NCBI RefSeq assembly: GCF_035555955.1
Contig: NZ_DATMGA010000070.1
Span: forward strand, 56,612 to 120,611
Source of the DNA: Eoetvoesia sp035555955
Lineage (GTDB): Bacteria > Pseudomonadota > Gammaproteobacteria > Burkholderiales > Burkholderiaceae_B
DNA length: 64,000 nt
Reading direction: 5' to 3'
The notes beneath the pieces are model-generated. The model saw only the letters and a list, made by a program, of their open reading frames with translations. It ran no database searches and was not told the origin of the DNA. Below, one piece after another: positions 18,406 through 26,344 of the stretch. The stretch's first letter is position 1; each line of letters opens with the position of its first letter. A program made the position numbers and the translations under genes.

Positions 18406-19623
18406 CTATAGCCTTTTCGTATACGAGAATGAAATGACATTGTCTTGAGCATACGGATTAGCCCCTGTGCTAATCCCCGTGCCCGTAACTTGCACACGTG
18501 GCGATATTGCCCACGAAAACGACAATGCTGAACTCTTGTCGATCTTATAAGTGCCACCCAACGTGTAGGTACGATTGGCTGGAACCGGAACCAGGAATCC
18601 GAATCCGGTGTTGTCCGACGACATGAGTTGATCGGTGTACTCGAAGCCGCCCCGGACTGTGATCCGGTCGGTCAAGTCGTATTGCACGCCAAAGCGATAG
18701 GCATTGATATTGTTGAAGCCCTGGCCCGCCCCGTTGGGGCTGCCGAGAGGTTCGGCAAAGGTAACCGGGTTTCCCAGGACATGCGTATCGCCGTAGTTAA
18801 AGCGGATCCAGTCGAATCCCAGCAGCCATTTCGGGGTTGGCCGGAAGGCAACGCCAATGCCGTACTGCTCCGGCTCTTCGAACCGTGCTCCATCCGCAAA
18901 AATCTTGCTGTACCGGCTCCAGGAAGAGTACGAGATCTTCGATGAATAGAACGCGCCCAGGGCAAACTGTGATGTGATCTGGCTCATCCAGCCAACCTTG
19001 AAACCGTAGCCTGGCGCCCAGGCACGCCCCTGGTTCGACTGGCTGGTCTGCGCCTCAATGCCTTTGGCATCAAGCGTAGAAAGTGCGCCGACCAGCGCCA
19101 ATGAGATGGCGTTGTTCTTCTGGCCTCCAAGGCCGAAGCGGTATGCGGCGGTGGGCGCAACGTGCAGGAAGATGGCCTGGGCGGACGTGTCCGAGTTTCC
19201 TGGAATGCTGCCAAATGGCGTTCCATAATCGATTTGCGCCCCCGATGTCCAGGAAGCCACACCGAATACAAGAGAGGGAGATAGCGAATGCACGTAACCG
19301 AATTCCGGTAGCGGCACGAATCCCGTCTTCCCGGCGTAGGTTGTGCCATTGCTTGTCGACCCGGCATTGATGATAAGCAAGCCACCGCCGATATCCAACC
19401 GATCGCCTGAAAAGGCGATGCCGGCCGGGTTCACTGCCGGCGCAAGGCCGGATTCTCCGGTCGCTATGCCGACCCCGCCCATGCCCTGCTCTCTCGTTCC
19501 GTATCCCGTCGTGTACAACCCGGTTCCTGCCCAACAAACGTCCGCCATGCCAGCCGAAATCGCCATGGCCACGCAAATGCTGGCAACAGGTTTTCCAAGC
19601 TTATATTTGAATAGATTGCTCAC
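18406..19623 (-). CDS. FadL/TodX-type outer membrane transporter
   Basis: Outer-membrane protein of 405 residues, OmpP1/FadL/TodX family, which moves hydrophobic compounds such as fatty acids or aromatic hydrocarbons across the outer membrane. After a signal peptide (to about DVCWA) comes the N-terminal hatch signature GTGLYTTGYGTREQGMGGVG and NPAGIAFSGDRLDIG; the protein ends with KRL-type beta strand (VISFSYTKRL). GTG start at 19621-19623 has a near-perfect AAGGAGGAG. It lies in the leftward cupin operon, so the pathway substrate is probably poorly water-soluble. Confidence 0.9.
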   Translation of the reverse strand: MSNLFKYKLGKPVASICVAMAISAGMADVCWAGTGLYTTGYGTREQGMGGVGIATGESGLAPAVNPAGIAFSGDRLDIGGGLLIINAGSTSNGTTYAGKTGFVPLPEFGYVHSLSPSLVFGVASWTSGAQIDYGTPFGSIPGNSDTSAQAIFLHVAPTAAYRFGLGGQKNNAISLALVGALSTLDAKGIEAQTSQSNQGRAWAPGYGFKVGWMSQITSQFALGAFYSSKISYSSWSRYSKIFADGARFEEPEQYGIGVAFRPTPKWLLGFDWIRFNYGDTHVLGNPVTFAEPLGSPNGAGQGFNNINAYRFGVQYDLTDRITVRGGFEYTDQLMSSDNTGFGFLVPVPANRTYTLGGTYKIDKSSALSFSWAISPRVQVTGTGISTGANPYAQDNVISFSYTKRL

Positions 19624-19729
19624 TGTCTCCTCCTTATATTTCGATTCATATGGCCGCACGAATCCAAGCGATCAGAAGGCCGCCCCCTGATCGGCATTTC
19701 CAGCAGTGCTGGCCGAAAAAATTTTGGTT

Positions 19730-20287
19730 TTAAGCGCTGATGTCCGGGAACTGATCCCAACGGAAGCGGGTCAAGTCAAGCGGGGCGTGCGCCACGCCGC
19801 AGTGTGAACATACGCGACGGCTGGCATCCGCATTGAAGCGATTCGAGCCGATCCTGTATCCAGCCTGTGGCGACTGCTTTGCGTTGTCCCAGGTATAACG
19901 GTCCACCTCGTTCCCACAACTTTCACAAAACCATGCAATGGCCTCAAGCCCCGAGACACGTGCTTTGTAGCGAAGGTGCAACGACTCTTGCGAGCACTCG
20001 ATGCGATGCGGGATGCCGCCCGGAACATACACATGATCCCCAGGACCAAGCTCGAAATAACGTATCGAGGAGTCGCGAAATACCACCTTCGCACTACCCG
20101 ACACGGCAGCCAGAACAGTATCTTTCTCGCAAATCAGGTAGAACGGCTGATCAACAGTATTCAGGCTTGCATGAAGCTGCGGATCCACGTCTTCCTTCAA
20201 TAAAGGCGCTTCATCGTAATCGTGATACTTCGCTTTTTCGCGAAAGAGGTTCAATTGGTTTTTTCGGCGAATTTCGATCGAACTCAT
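19730..20287 (-). CDS. 3-hydroxyanthranilate-dioxygenase-like cupin, subunit B
   Basis: Cupin protein of 185 residues. The C-terminal half has the rubredoxin-like site of bacterial 3-hydroxyanthranilate 3,4-dioxygenase: Cys121-Glu-Ser-Cys124 and Cys160-Ser-His-Cys163. The second cupin motif is intact (GDHVYVPGGIPHRIE, His94), but the first motif carrying HX5E is missing; the aligned region reads QPFYLICEKDTVLAA. Alone it would lack two of three catalytic iron ligands. The ATG overlaps the stop of the preceding cupin gene (ATGA), so both are made in equal amounts. I infer a heteromeric dioxygenase with subunit A. Substrate unknown. Confidence 0.75.
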   Translation of the reverse strand: MSSIEIRRKNQLNLFREKAKYHDYDEAPLLKEDVDPQLHASLNTVDQPFYLICEKDTVLAAVSGSAKVVFRDSSIRYFELGPGDHVYVPGGIPHRIECSQESLHLRYKARVSGLEAIAWFCESCGNEVDRYTWDNAKQSPQAGYRIGSNRFNADASRRVCSHCGVAHAPLDLTRFRWDQFPDISA

Positions 20288-20949
20288 TTTGCTGCTTCCT
20301 CCAGTGCGGCACGCGCCTCTTCAACGACGCCAGTGTTGAACATATAACGATCCCATCCCCAGATATACGTCGGAAACGGTTTGTTGACGCAACCACACGC
20401 CTTGCAGGTGCGCAGCGCTTCGCTTTCGTTGTACTGGGTTGCCCACTTTGCACTGTAGTCAATGGTTGGCATTGCGGGAAATTGCCTGCGATCATCAGCA
20501 CCGACCTGCCCTGGATAATCAATCCGGTCTATTTCCGCGCCGCACCCTTCGCAGATGAATGCCAGCGCCTCGGTCTGCCCCGGGCCCTCCATCTGCCTTT
20601 GCGTGATCGACATGACGGCAAAGAACTCATGCGTCGCCCCCCATCCGCCAACGCCGTGCGTCCTCGAACCAACCGCAACATCGCCAGATCGAATATCGCC
20701 CGTCGATCCGAACGACACCATGATCTCGTCGACCGTATTGGTGTGTTGAAAGTAGCCAATTCCCGGTCCGCCCGGAAAGCCGCGCATGGATGCGCAGGCC
20801 GGCACCATATCGCCGGCCCCGTCATAAGGGAACAGCGGAAGCAGTTGCGCATTCGAGTGCCTAGCCTGCAAGTACACATTGGTCTTCATCGGGTGCTTCC
20901 CAGGCTTTGGCGCCGGCATTACCGGCTCGACATTCTGTGAATCATTCAT
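20284..20949 (-). CDS. 3-hydroxyanthranilate-dioxygenase-like cupin, subunit A
   Basis: Protein of 221 residues with the first cupin motif H-X5-E in QHTNTVDEIMV (His69, Glu75), the spacing used for iron in 3-hydroxyanthranilate 3,4-dioxygenase, and a likely third ligand His98 or His107. A four-cysteine site follows: Cys133-Glu-Gly-Cys136 and Cys182-Lys-Ala-Cys185. Both cupins share FxCExCGxExDR, so they are distant paralogues. ATG at 20949 has GAGGAG 7 bases upstream. Probably the iron-bearing subunit of a ring-cleaving dioxygenase that pairs with the translationally coupled downstream cupin. Annotated function should remain open. Confidence 0.75.
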   Translation of the reverse strand: MNDSQNVEPVMPAPKPGKHPMKTNVYLQARHSNAQLLPLFPYDGAGDMVPACASMRGFPGGPGIGYFQHTNTVDEIMVSFGSTGDIRSGDVAVGSRTHGVGGWGATHEFFAVMSITQRQMEGPGQTEALAFICEGCGAEIDRIDYPGQVGADDRRQFPAMPTIDYSAKWATQYNESEALRTCKACGCVNKPFPTYIWGWDRYMFNTGVVEEARAALEEAAK

Positions 20950-21051
20950 CGTTCATCTCCTCAAGTTTCTACGCCTCCGGCAGCGATGCGACTGCTGGGG
21001 CTCTTCTCCAACATGACAGGACCCAGCCAGCATTGGCTGCACCCCAGCCAA

Positions 21052-21744
21052 CTATTTCAGGTGTTCGCGCAGGAACTGAAGCGTCGCGTCATCGGCGGGT
21101 CCGGCCGCGCCCTTGACATAGGTGCTTGCGCCCAGCCTGGCAAAGGCGTGGCCCACCCCTTCGTAGAAACGCACGTCGACATTGGACTCCTGGCCAAGGC
21201 GACTGGAAATGGCTTCCTGCACGTCCAGCGGATTCAGCGGGTCGTCCTTGCCCAGATGCATCAACAACGGTTTCTCCGGTGCAACCATGCTTTCCAGCAA
21301 CGGCGCCAGGCCGACACCGTAATAGCTGGCCACCGCGTCGAGGCCCAACTTGAGCCAACCAATGAACGCGACGCGCCCACCCAGGCAGTAGCCAACCATG
21401 CCCACTTTCCTGTGCCGCTCGCGCAACCCGGTCACCAGAACGCTCAGATCGCCTATTCCCCGCTCGATGTCCTCGCTATAAAGTTGCGCCAGCCGCATTG
21501 CCTCGCCTCGGGATTCCGGCAGCTCAGGATCGAGCTCCACTCCCGAGCGCAACCTCCAGAACAGATCGGGCGCAATCGCGTGAAATCCATTTTCCGCAAA
21601 ACGATCGACGGTTTTACGGATGTTGGCGTTTACGCCGAATATCTCCTGGACAACGATGACAGCCGGAGTTTGGCTGTCCCGGTCGCCGGCGGCATAACAC
21701 TGCATATCGCCGTCGGGCAGATTCATCACTTCGTTGAAGCTCAT
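21052..21744 (-). CDS. Dienelactone hydrolase family protein
   Basis: Alpha/beta hydrolase of 230 residues, dienelactone hydrolase family. Catalytic residues expected for the family are visible: Cys120 in VGYCLGG, Asp168 in GKDDPL, His199 in GVGHAF, and the activating Glu34 (VVQEIFG). It hydrolyses lactones formed after ring cleavage of catechols or related rings. ATG at 21744 is preceded by AGAGGAAAG. It begins 10 bases after the FAD reductase stop and is followed after about 100 bases by the cupin pair, so it plausibly processes their product. Confidence 0.9.
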   Translation of the reverse strand: MSFNEVMNLPDGDMQCYAAGDRDSQTPAVIVVQEIFGVNANIRKTVDRFAENGFHAIAPDLFWRLRSGVELDPELPESRGEAMRLAQLYSEDIERGIGDLSVLVTGLRERHRKVGMVGYCLGGRVAFIGWLKLGLDAVASYYGVGLAPLLESMVAPEKPLLMHLGKDDPLNPLDVQEAISSRLGQESNVDVRFYEGVGHAFARLGASTYVKGAAGPADDATLQFLREHLK

Positions 21745-21754
21745 TACTTTCCTC

Positions 21755-23026
21755 TCAATGTACGGAAGACTGGGAAATCGTCGCTGCCGCCTCTGACAAA
21801 GCCTGGCGCAACGGAACGCCAGGATCCGCGAGCCTACTTGCGTCAAGTGGCAAGCCACGCTGCAAGGCACGGCGAAGCAACGTCATGTTGCGGCCTTCGT
21901 TCAGCGTCACCACGCCAATCAGGCGCTGCCGATAGAGCTGAAAAACTGTCATGGCTCCGGCTTCCGCGCCCGGCCGCGTAATCGTCGTGTCCGCAAGCTC
22001 GCCATATCCCGCGATCTGCAGATTCCAGTCGAACTGATCCGACCACAACCACGGGAAGCCTGCTGGTTCGCACGACTCTCCTCGCATAGCTTTCGCTGTT
22101 GCAATGGCTTGTTCGATCGCCGGCTCCCACGCCTCTAGCCTGCGTATGTACAGCGGGTGGCTAGGCAGCCCTTGATGCCGATTCGCCACGTCACCCGCCG
22201 CGAAACAATATGGATCGGATGTCCGTCCCAGCGCGTCCGCGACAATCCCGTCCCGAATCTCGAGCCCGGCCTCTCGCGCCAACGTCGTGTTGGGAATCGC
22301 GCCGACGCCAACCGCCACGCAATCAGCTTCGACGAGTGTGCCGTCATCGAGCTCCACCGCGCGAATCCGCTGCTCTCCATGGAATGCATGCACGGTCTTG
22401 CCTAAGATCAAGTTGACGCCTTCCGTCTGGAACTTTTCTTTCACTGCACGAGAGATCACCTCCGGCACCCCACGCGCCATCAGCCGCAGGCCGGCCTCGA
22501 CCACGGTTGCCTTGCAGCCGGCCTTGCGCGCTGTAGCGCTGACCTCCAGCCCAATGAAGCCACCGCCGACAACAACAATCTTTTTGCCTGGGCCCAGCTC
22601 CGCCGACAACGCCAAGGCATGATCGAAGGTGCGCAGATAATGAATACCCCCTAGCGTCGCTCCTGGTGTCGACAATCTTCGCGGTGCAGCGCCCGTTGCG
22701 AACAACAAGCTGCCATACCCCATACACACGCCCGACGCCAACTCCACTACCCGGGTAGCCGGGTCCACACGCACGGCCCTGGCCGGAATAAACGGCGTCA
22801 CGCCGGCAGCCGCCAGGTCGTCCGCGCTGCCGAACAGGAGCTGTGGCTTATGCTGGCCGGGCAGGGCCGCCAACGTGGCCTTCGAAAGCGGTGGCCGCTC
22901 GTATGGCGTAAACGATTCCTCGCCGATCAGCGCAACAGATGGGCGATCTACGTTTCGCGCCAGTTCGATTGCGGCAGCGCCGCCGGCAGGCCCGCCCCCG
23001 ATTACCACGTAATCAAACTTCTTCAT
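21755..23026 (-). CDS. FAD/NAD(P)-dependent ferredoxin/flavodoxin reductase
   Basis: Pyridine nucleotide-disulfide-type oxidoreductase of 423 residues, like the reductases of Rieske oxygenase and P450 systems (BphA4, CamA). FAD-binding GGGPAGGAAA at about 10-19, NAD-binding VVVGGGFIGLEV at about 150, and the second FAD motif YCFAAGDVANRH near 285. No redox-active CxxxxC disulfide is apparent. It sits 10 bases after the flavodoxin gene, so electrons likely pass NAD(P)H to FAD to flavodoxin. The terminal acceptor could be an oxygenase encoded elsewhere, including the reductase-less Rieske enzymes at 7.3-9.4 kb. Confidence 0.9.
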   Translation of the reverse strand: MKKFDYVVIGGGPAGGAAAIELARNVDRPSVALIGEESFTPYERPPLSKATLAALPGQHKPQLLFGSADDLAAAGVTPFIPARAVRVDPATRVVELASGVCMGYGSLLFATGAAPRRLSTPGATLGGIHYLRTFDHALALSAELGPGKKIVVVGGGFIGLEVSATARKAGCKATVVEAGLRLMARGVPEVISRAVKEKFQTEGVNLILGKTVHAFHGEQRIRAVELDDGTLVEADCVAVGVGAIPNTTLAREAGLEIRDGIVADALGRTSDPYCFAAGDVANRHQGLPSHPLYIRRLEAWEPAIEQAIATAKAMRGESCEPAGFPWLWSDQFDWNLQIAGYGELADTTITRPGAEAGAMTVFQLYRQRLIGVVTLNEGRNMTLLRRALQRGLPLDASRLADPGVPLRQALSEAAATISQSSVH

Positions 23027-23036
23027 TCATAGTCCT

Positions 23037-23516
23037 TCAAGACGCCTGGGTTTCCGAACTGCGCCGTGCCAGAAGCGTGATCCATTCAGCAGCCCATTCA
23101 CGCGCAATGTCCTCGGGGTATATCCCCGAGCGCCGATCATGCTCGAGCCGCTCCCCCACACGCTTGGCGCCCAGCGCCTCGAAGAGCTCATCGAACCGCT
23201 TGCCACCAAAACAGAAGGTGTTCGGATACATGCTGTCCCCAAGGCTGATCACGCCGTAAAGAACTCCCTTTAGACTTGGTCTGCTTTTCTCGAGCTCGGA
23301 GTAAAACGGTTTGCCGTTGTCCGGCACATCTCCCGTTCCATGCGTCGACGTGCATATGAGATACGAACCCGGTTTCAGATCCGAGCTCGTTGCTTTGTCC
23401 ATCAACATGATCCTTGGGATATAGGCGGCGTCTTCGAACACAGCGGCAACTTCATCCGCCACAAGCTCCGCCGTCCCGCTCATGGTGGCGACAAGAATGG
23501 TGATTACGTGACTCAC
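23037..23516 (-). CDS. Flavodoxin (MioC-like)
   Basis: FMN-binding flavodoxin-domain protein, 159 residues, single domain. The phosphate-binding loop is ATMSGTAELVA near the N terminus; further FMN loops are CTSTHGTGDVPDNG and GDSMYPNTFCFGG. GTG at 23514-23516 follows AAGGAG by 9 bases. It is the first gene of a leftward operon with its own promoter/operator at 23563-23591 and is directly followed by a reductase, so it is the electron carrier of this pathway. Flavodoxins more often replace ferredoxins under low iron, yet here the carrier looks pathway-specific. Confidence 0.9.
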   Translation of the reverse strand: MSHVITILVATMSGTAELVADEVAAVFEDAAYIPRIMLMDKATSSDLKPGSYLICTSTHGTGDVPDNGKPFYSELEKSRPSLKGVLYGVISLGDSMYPNTFCFGGKRFDELFEALGAKRVGERLEHDRRSGIYPEDIAREWAAEWITLLARRSSETQAS

Positions 23517-23562
23517 TGACAACGGCTCCTTCGATAGCAAGGCAATGTTCTCGATGAGTGCA

Positions 23563-23591
23563 ATTCTCCGATTTCGACAAACACTTGTCAA
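23563..23591 (-). promoter_or_regulatory. Flavodoxin operon promoter with MarR-type palindrome
   Basis: On the minus strand TTGACA (23586-23591), a 17-base spacer and GAGAAT (23563-23568) form a promoter about 45 bases before the flavodoxin GTG. GACAAACACTTGTC (23576-23589) covers the -35 and spacer and matches the palindrome at 25602-25615 at 12 of 14 positions. A repressor bound there would block RNA polymerase. The ABM gene is divergent, so it may be controlled too. Confidence 0.65.
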
Positions 23592-23778
23592 TTAGGGTAA
23601 ACAGGGGGCAGACAGCATCAACGCGGCATGGGATATTTCGGTCACCCGCTGGGCTGCAGCAAACAGGCTAAGGACCGTGTCCTTGCATCGCCACGCCCGA
23701 GCCGTCACCTATTGCAGGCACGATGCAGCATCCCGACGGGCAACATCATTCTTAAACTATTTGCTCAAGGAAATGGAA

Positions 23779-24150
23779 ATGGTCAAATTCGTGGAGCTGG
23801 ATCCTGCTGTCGGGATCCGCGATCAACTGGCATCGTCGGTCGAAGGGCCGCTGACTCTCGCCAATGTGTTTCATGTCGCCGAAGCCGACGTCGATGCGTT
23901 GCTGGCCGCCTGGGAAGACGACGCCAATTACTTCAAATCGCAGCCTGGGTTCATTTCAACGCAGCTGCATAGAGGCATAGCAGGCAGTACCACATTCCTG
24001 AATTGCGCAATCTGGGAGAACATAGAAGCGTTTCGCGCCGCCTTTAATAATCCTGTTTTCCACTCGAAACTCGGAAACTATCCAGAAAGCGCCGCCACAT
24101 CGCCCCACCTTTTCCAAAGGCTTACCGTCAAGAACTTGTGCGTCGCCTGA
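23779..24150 (+). CDS. Antibiotic biosynthesis monooxygenase (ABM) domain protein
   Basis: Small dimeric alpha-beta barrel protein, 123 residues, ABM family. The region LANVFHVAEADVDALLAAWE to FISTQLHRG and TTFLNCAIWENIEAFRAAF matches the fold. Members include quinone-forming monooxygenases without cofactors, and heme-degrading enzymes. ATG 23779 has AAGGA 7 bases upstream; ATG at 23773 is possible. It is divergent from the flavodoxin operon and convergent with the M24 gene, and shares the operator region, so it probably belongs to the same pathway, perhaps oxidising a hydroquinone-like intermediate. Confidence 0.82.
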   Translation: MVKFVELDPAVGIRDQLASSVEGPLTLANVFHVAEADVDALLAAWEDDANYFKSQPGFISTQLHRGIAGSTTFLNCAIWENIEAFRAAFNNPVFHSKLGNYPESAATSPHLFQRLTVKNLCVA

Positions 24151-24242
24151 TTTCAGGACAACGCCGCGAAAAATTTGAACGATAACCCCCGACGCGCGAT
24201 GCTTGCCCCCAAGAGAACAAGCATCGCGCTCATGAATCCAGC

Positions 24243-25439
24243 TTAGCCAAGCTCCATGATGGAAGCCGGCCGGGAGCCAAGCCGCCTTGCCCCCGAAGAC
24301 GTGCATACAACCGTATCGCCCCAGTAAATTCTCTTCGATCTGTCCTTGTTGCTTATCTGCGGCTTGACGATAAACACGGAGTTTTCCTCCAGCCGCCAGT
24401 TTGCCATTACGTTATCTCGCGGTGCATAAATGCAAATCGGCGAATCGTCGCCAAGACCACGTGCATGAATCAGAATGGAACAATCCCAGTTGTCATCCGA
24501 CATCGAAGCCACCCTCGCGGCGAGGTTTCCAATAGTCTCGCCCGGACGCAATAAGTCATAGCAAACAGCAATAGCTTCCTGCTGCCTGATGAACATTCTT
24601 CGATACTCATCAGGGGCTTTCCCAATAAAGAACGGCTGCGTATTTTGCGCCACGTATCCCGCCCATCGCGCTTCCGCCTCCACTTGAATCATATCCCCCG
24701 CCTGCAATGGCCTGCGCGTTGGCATATAGGCATTGGACGGAGGCTGTGGCCAACCGGCAGACCACAGAATCATCGTTGGAATCTCACCGCCGGCTTCGAT
24801 CATGGAAGCGAGCATACGTGCATAAACCACGTTTTCAGGAACACCTGGGCGCGCTTCATTGGCCAAGACATCGATCGCGTGTTCAACCAGTAAGTCAGCC
24901 TTCTTTATGAACGCGATTTCTTCATCGGACTTAATGAAACGCGCTTCCTCCATCAATGGGTTGGCATTGACGAGCTCGACATGTGGCAGTCCCTGCCGCA
25001 GCCGTTCCACAATCCCATGCGACGTGATGCCTTCAGGAAAACGGGTATTGCCAGATAGCCCCGTCACACCCAGCCGCCTCAATCCGCTTATCTCCTTCAA
25101 GCGATCAATGACCGTATCCGTGAACCCCCATCCCGAAGTGATTTGGCGAATATCGCTTACCCAATCCTGCCTCGCCAACCAGGTTTTTTTGGGAACATCA
25201 GGACTCGTAATTGCTGTAACCTCGCCCCCAACCGGAAAAACGGCGGCCACCATGCAATGATTGCCCCCCAGGCCAGTCAAATAGCGGACATTCGCCTGGA
25301 ACATGTCGAACATACCCGTATTGGGCGGCGCAAAAATCGCGTCAAGGCCATCTCTGCGCATAAGCTCACGCACACGGGCCCACCGGCGCCCACGTTCATC
25401 CAATGAAAACTTGGGAACTTCATAATCTCCCCCCGGCAT
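24243..25439 (-). CDS. M24 (creatinase/prolidase fold) hydrolase lacking usual metal ligands
   Basis: Pita-bread-fold protein of 398 residues with an N-terminal creatinase domain (WARVRELMRRDGLDAIFAPP) and a C-terminal M24 domain. In metallo-aminopeptidases the first metal Asp pair lies in a D(I/V)G...GY.SD pattern; here the segment reads IQVEAEARWAGYVAQNTQPF, and the later Glu-rich motif is MANWRLEENSVFIVKPQI. Thus the metal site appears lost, as in creatinase, which uses no metal. His in LIHARGLGDD may be the catalytic His. A C-N bond or lyase reaction (compare creatinase, ectoine hydrolase, DddP) is possible. ATG follows AAGGAG. Its promoter carries the palindrome at 25602-25615. Confidence 0.8.
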   Translation of the reverse strand: MPGGDYEVPKFSLDERGRRWARVRELMRRDGLDAIFAPPNTGMFDMFQANVRYLTGLGGNHCMVAAVFPVGGEVTAITSPDVPKKTWLARQDWVSDIRQITSGWGFTDTVIDRLKEISGLRRLGVTGLSGNTRFPEGITSHGIVERLRQGLPHVELVNANPLMEEARFIKSDEEIAFIKKADLLVEHAIDVLANEARPGVPENVVYARMLASMIEAGGEIPTMILWSAGWPQPPSNAYMPTRRPLQAGDMIQVEAEARWAGYVAQNTQPFFIGKAPDEYRRMFIRQQEAIAVCYDLLRPGETIGNLAARVASMSDDNWDCSILIHARGLGDDSPICIYAPRDNVMANWRLEENSVFIVKPQISNKDRSKRIYWGDTVVCTSSGARRLGSRPASIMELG

Positions 25440-25599
25440 CAATACTCTCCTTCATTGTGTGATCGCCGGGGCCGGTCCGCATCATCCGCCGCCCAAGTAA
25501 CTTTAGCAGCCGCACGCATACATCCCGCTCGACGTTGACAAGACGCACCATTCACTTTGGCGTCCCGATAATCGTGCAGGATAAAAGATTAAATTGACA

Positions 25600-25628
25600 T
25601 TGACAAGTACTTGTCTATTTTTTATTAT
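25600..25628. promoter_or_regulatory. MarR operator palindrome with overlapping promoters
   Basis: GACAAGTACTTGTC (25602-25615) is a perfect 14-base palindrome between the MarR gene and the M24 gene. On the minus strand TTGTCA-17-TATCCT could drive M24. On the plus strand TTGACA (25600-25605), 17 bases, TATTAT (25623-25628) is a strong sigma-70-like promoter pointing into the MarR gene antisense. A second, near-identical site precedes the flavodoxin operon. Confidence 0.7.
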
Positions 25629-25693
25629 GTATCGAGCAGCGTAAGTTGCCAGCCTTTACAAGTTGGCAATCTGCCACTGGGCTTCAGCCCATG

Positions 25694-26188
25694 TCACGGC
25701 TCTTCGGTATCCAGACCCACGGAGGAAAGCACATCCCCGCGGAGACGGGTAACGACCTGTAGCGCAACTTGGATGTCGGCAATGTCGAAACTTTCCGCCA
25801 ATTTGTTCGACCAAACATATTGAAGCTTGGTAATGGTACGAAGCTTTCTTTTTCCCTTGGCCGTGATCGCAACGAGCTTGGCGCGCCGATCTTCTGGATT
25901 ATCCCTAAGCTCAATTAACTCGAGCTCTTCAAGGGCTTGTACGTTCCAAAGAGCGCCCTGCCGCGATAGACCTAATTCCCTGCCAAGCTGGGCAGCCGTC
26001 CTCGCCTGCCGGGAAACCATGTGAAGCAGCTGCCACTTGACCGCACTGATATTGGGATCTTTCGCGACCAACGGACCCGCCTCGAGGAAGTCGGCATTGG
26101 CCCTGAAGATCAGCAGGATCAGATCCGTAATCAGATTTCCCCCGGGGCTGTGCTTGAGTCCTGGATCGGTGTGCAGCTTGTTTTGCAT
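25694..26188 (-). CDS. MarR family regulator of the cupin/flavodoxin gene set
   Basis: MarR regulator of 164 residues with winged helix at about 55-115 (TAAQLGRELGLSRQGALWNV; wing NPEDRRAKLVAITAKGK). It lies upstream of the M24 gene in the same orientation, separated by a 254-base gap holding a perfect palindrome. The same palindrome type is found before the flavodoxin operon, so I infer that this protein represses both transcripts until a substrate or metabolite binds. The ribosome site is weak. No other regulator lies in 17.6-26.2 kb. Confidence 0.88.
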   Translation of the reverse strand: MQNKLHTDPGLKHSPGGNLITDLILLIFRANADFLEAGPLVAKDPNISAVKWQLLHMVSRQARTAAQLGRELGLSRQGALWNVQALEELELIELRDNPEDRRAKLVAITAKGKRKLRTITKLQYVWSNKLAESFDIADIQVALQVVTRLRGDVLSSVGLDTEEP

Positions 26189-26344
26189 TGTTTCGGTTGG
26201 AGAGATTTACTGGGAAGGGGGTTACATTGTTCCGCTGCGATCGAGCGGAGCACGTAATTGGAAAGTATATGTCAATGTCACTGATTTGTATGACGAAGCA
26301 GTCATGGCCCCATCGAGAAAATGTTCTGCAAATCCTAGGCCCTA

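Noticed and set aside
26231..26249. Inverted repeat TCCGCT/AGCGGA upstream of the MarR gene
   Set aside because: Six-base GC-rich arms without the palindrome type seen at the other two promoters; probably chance.
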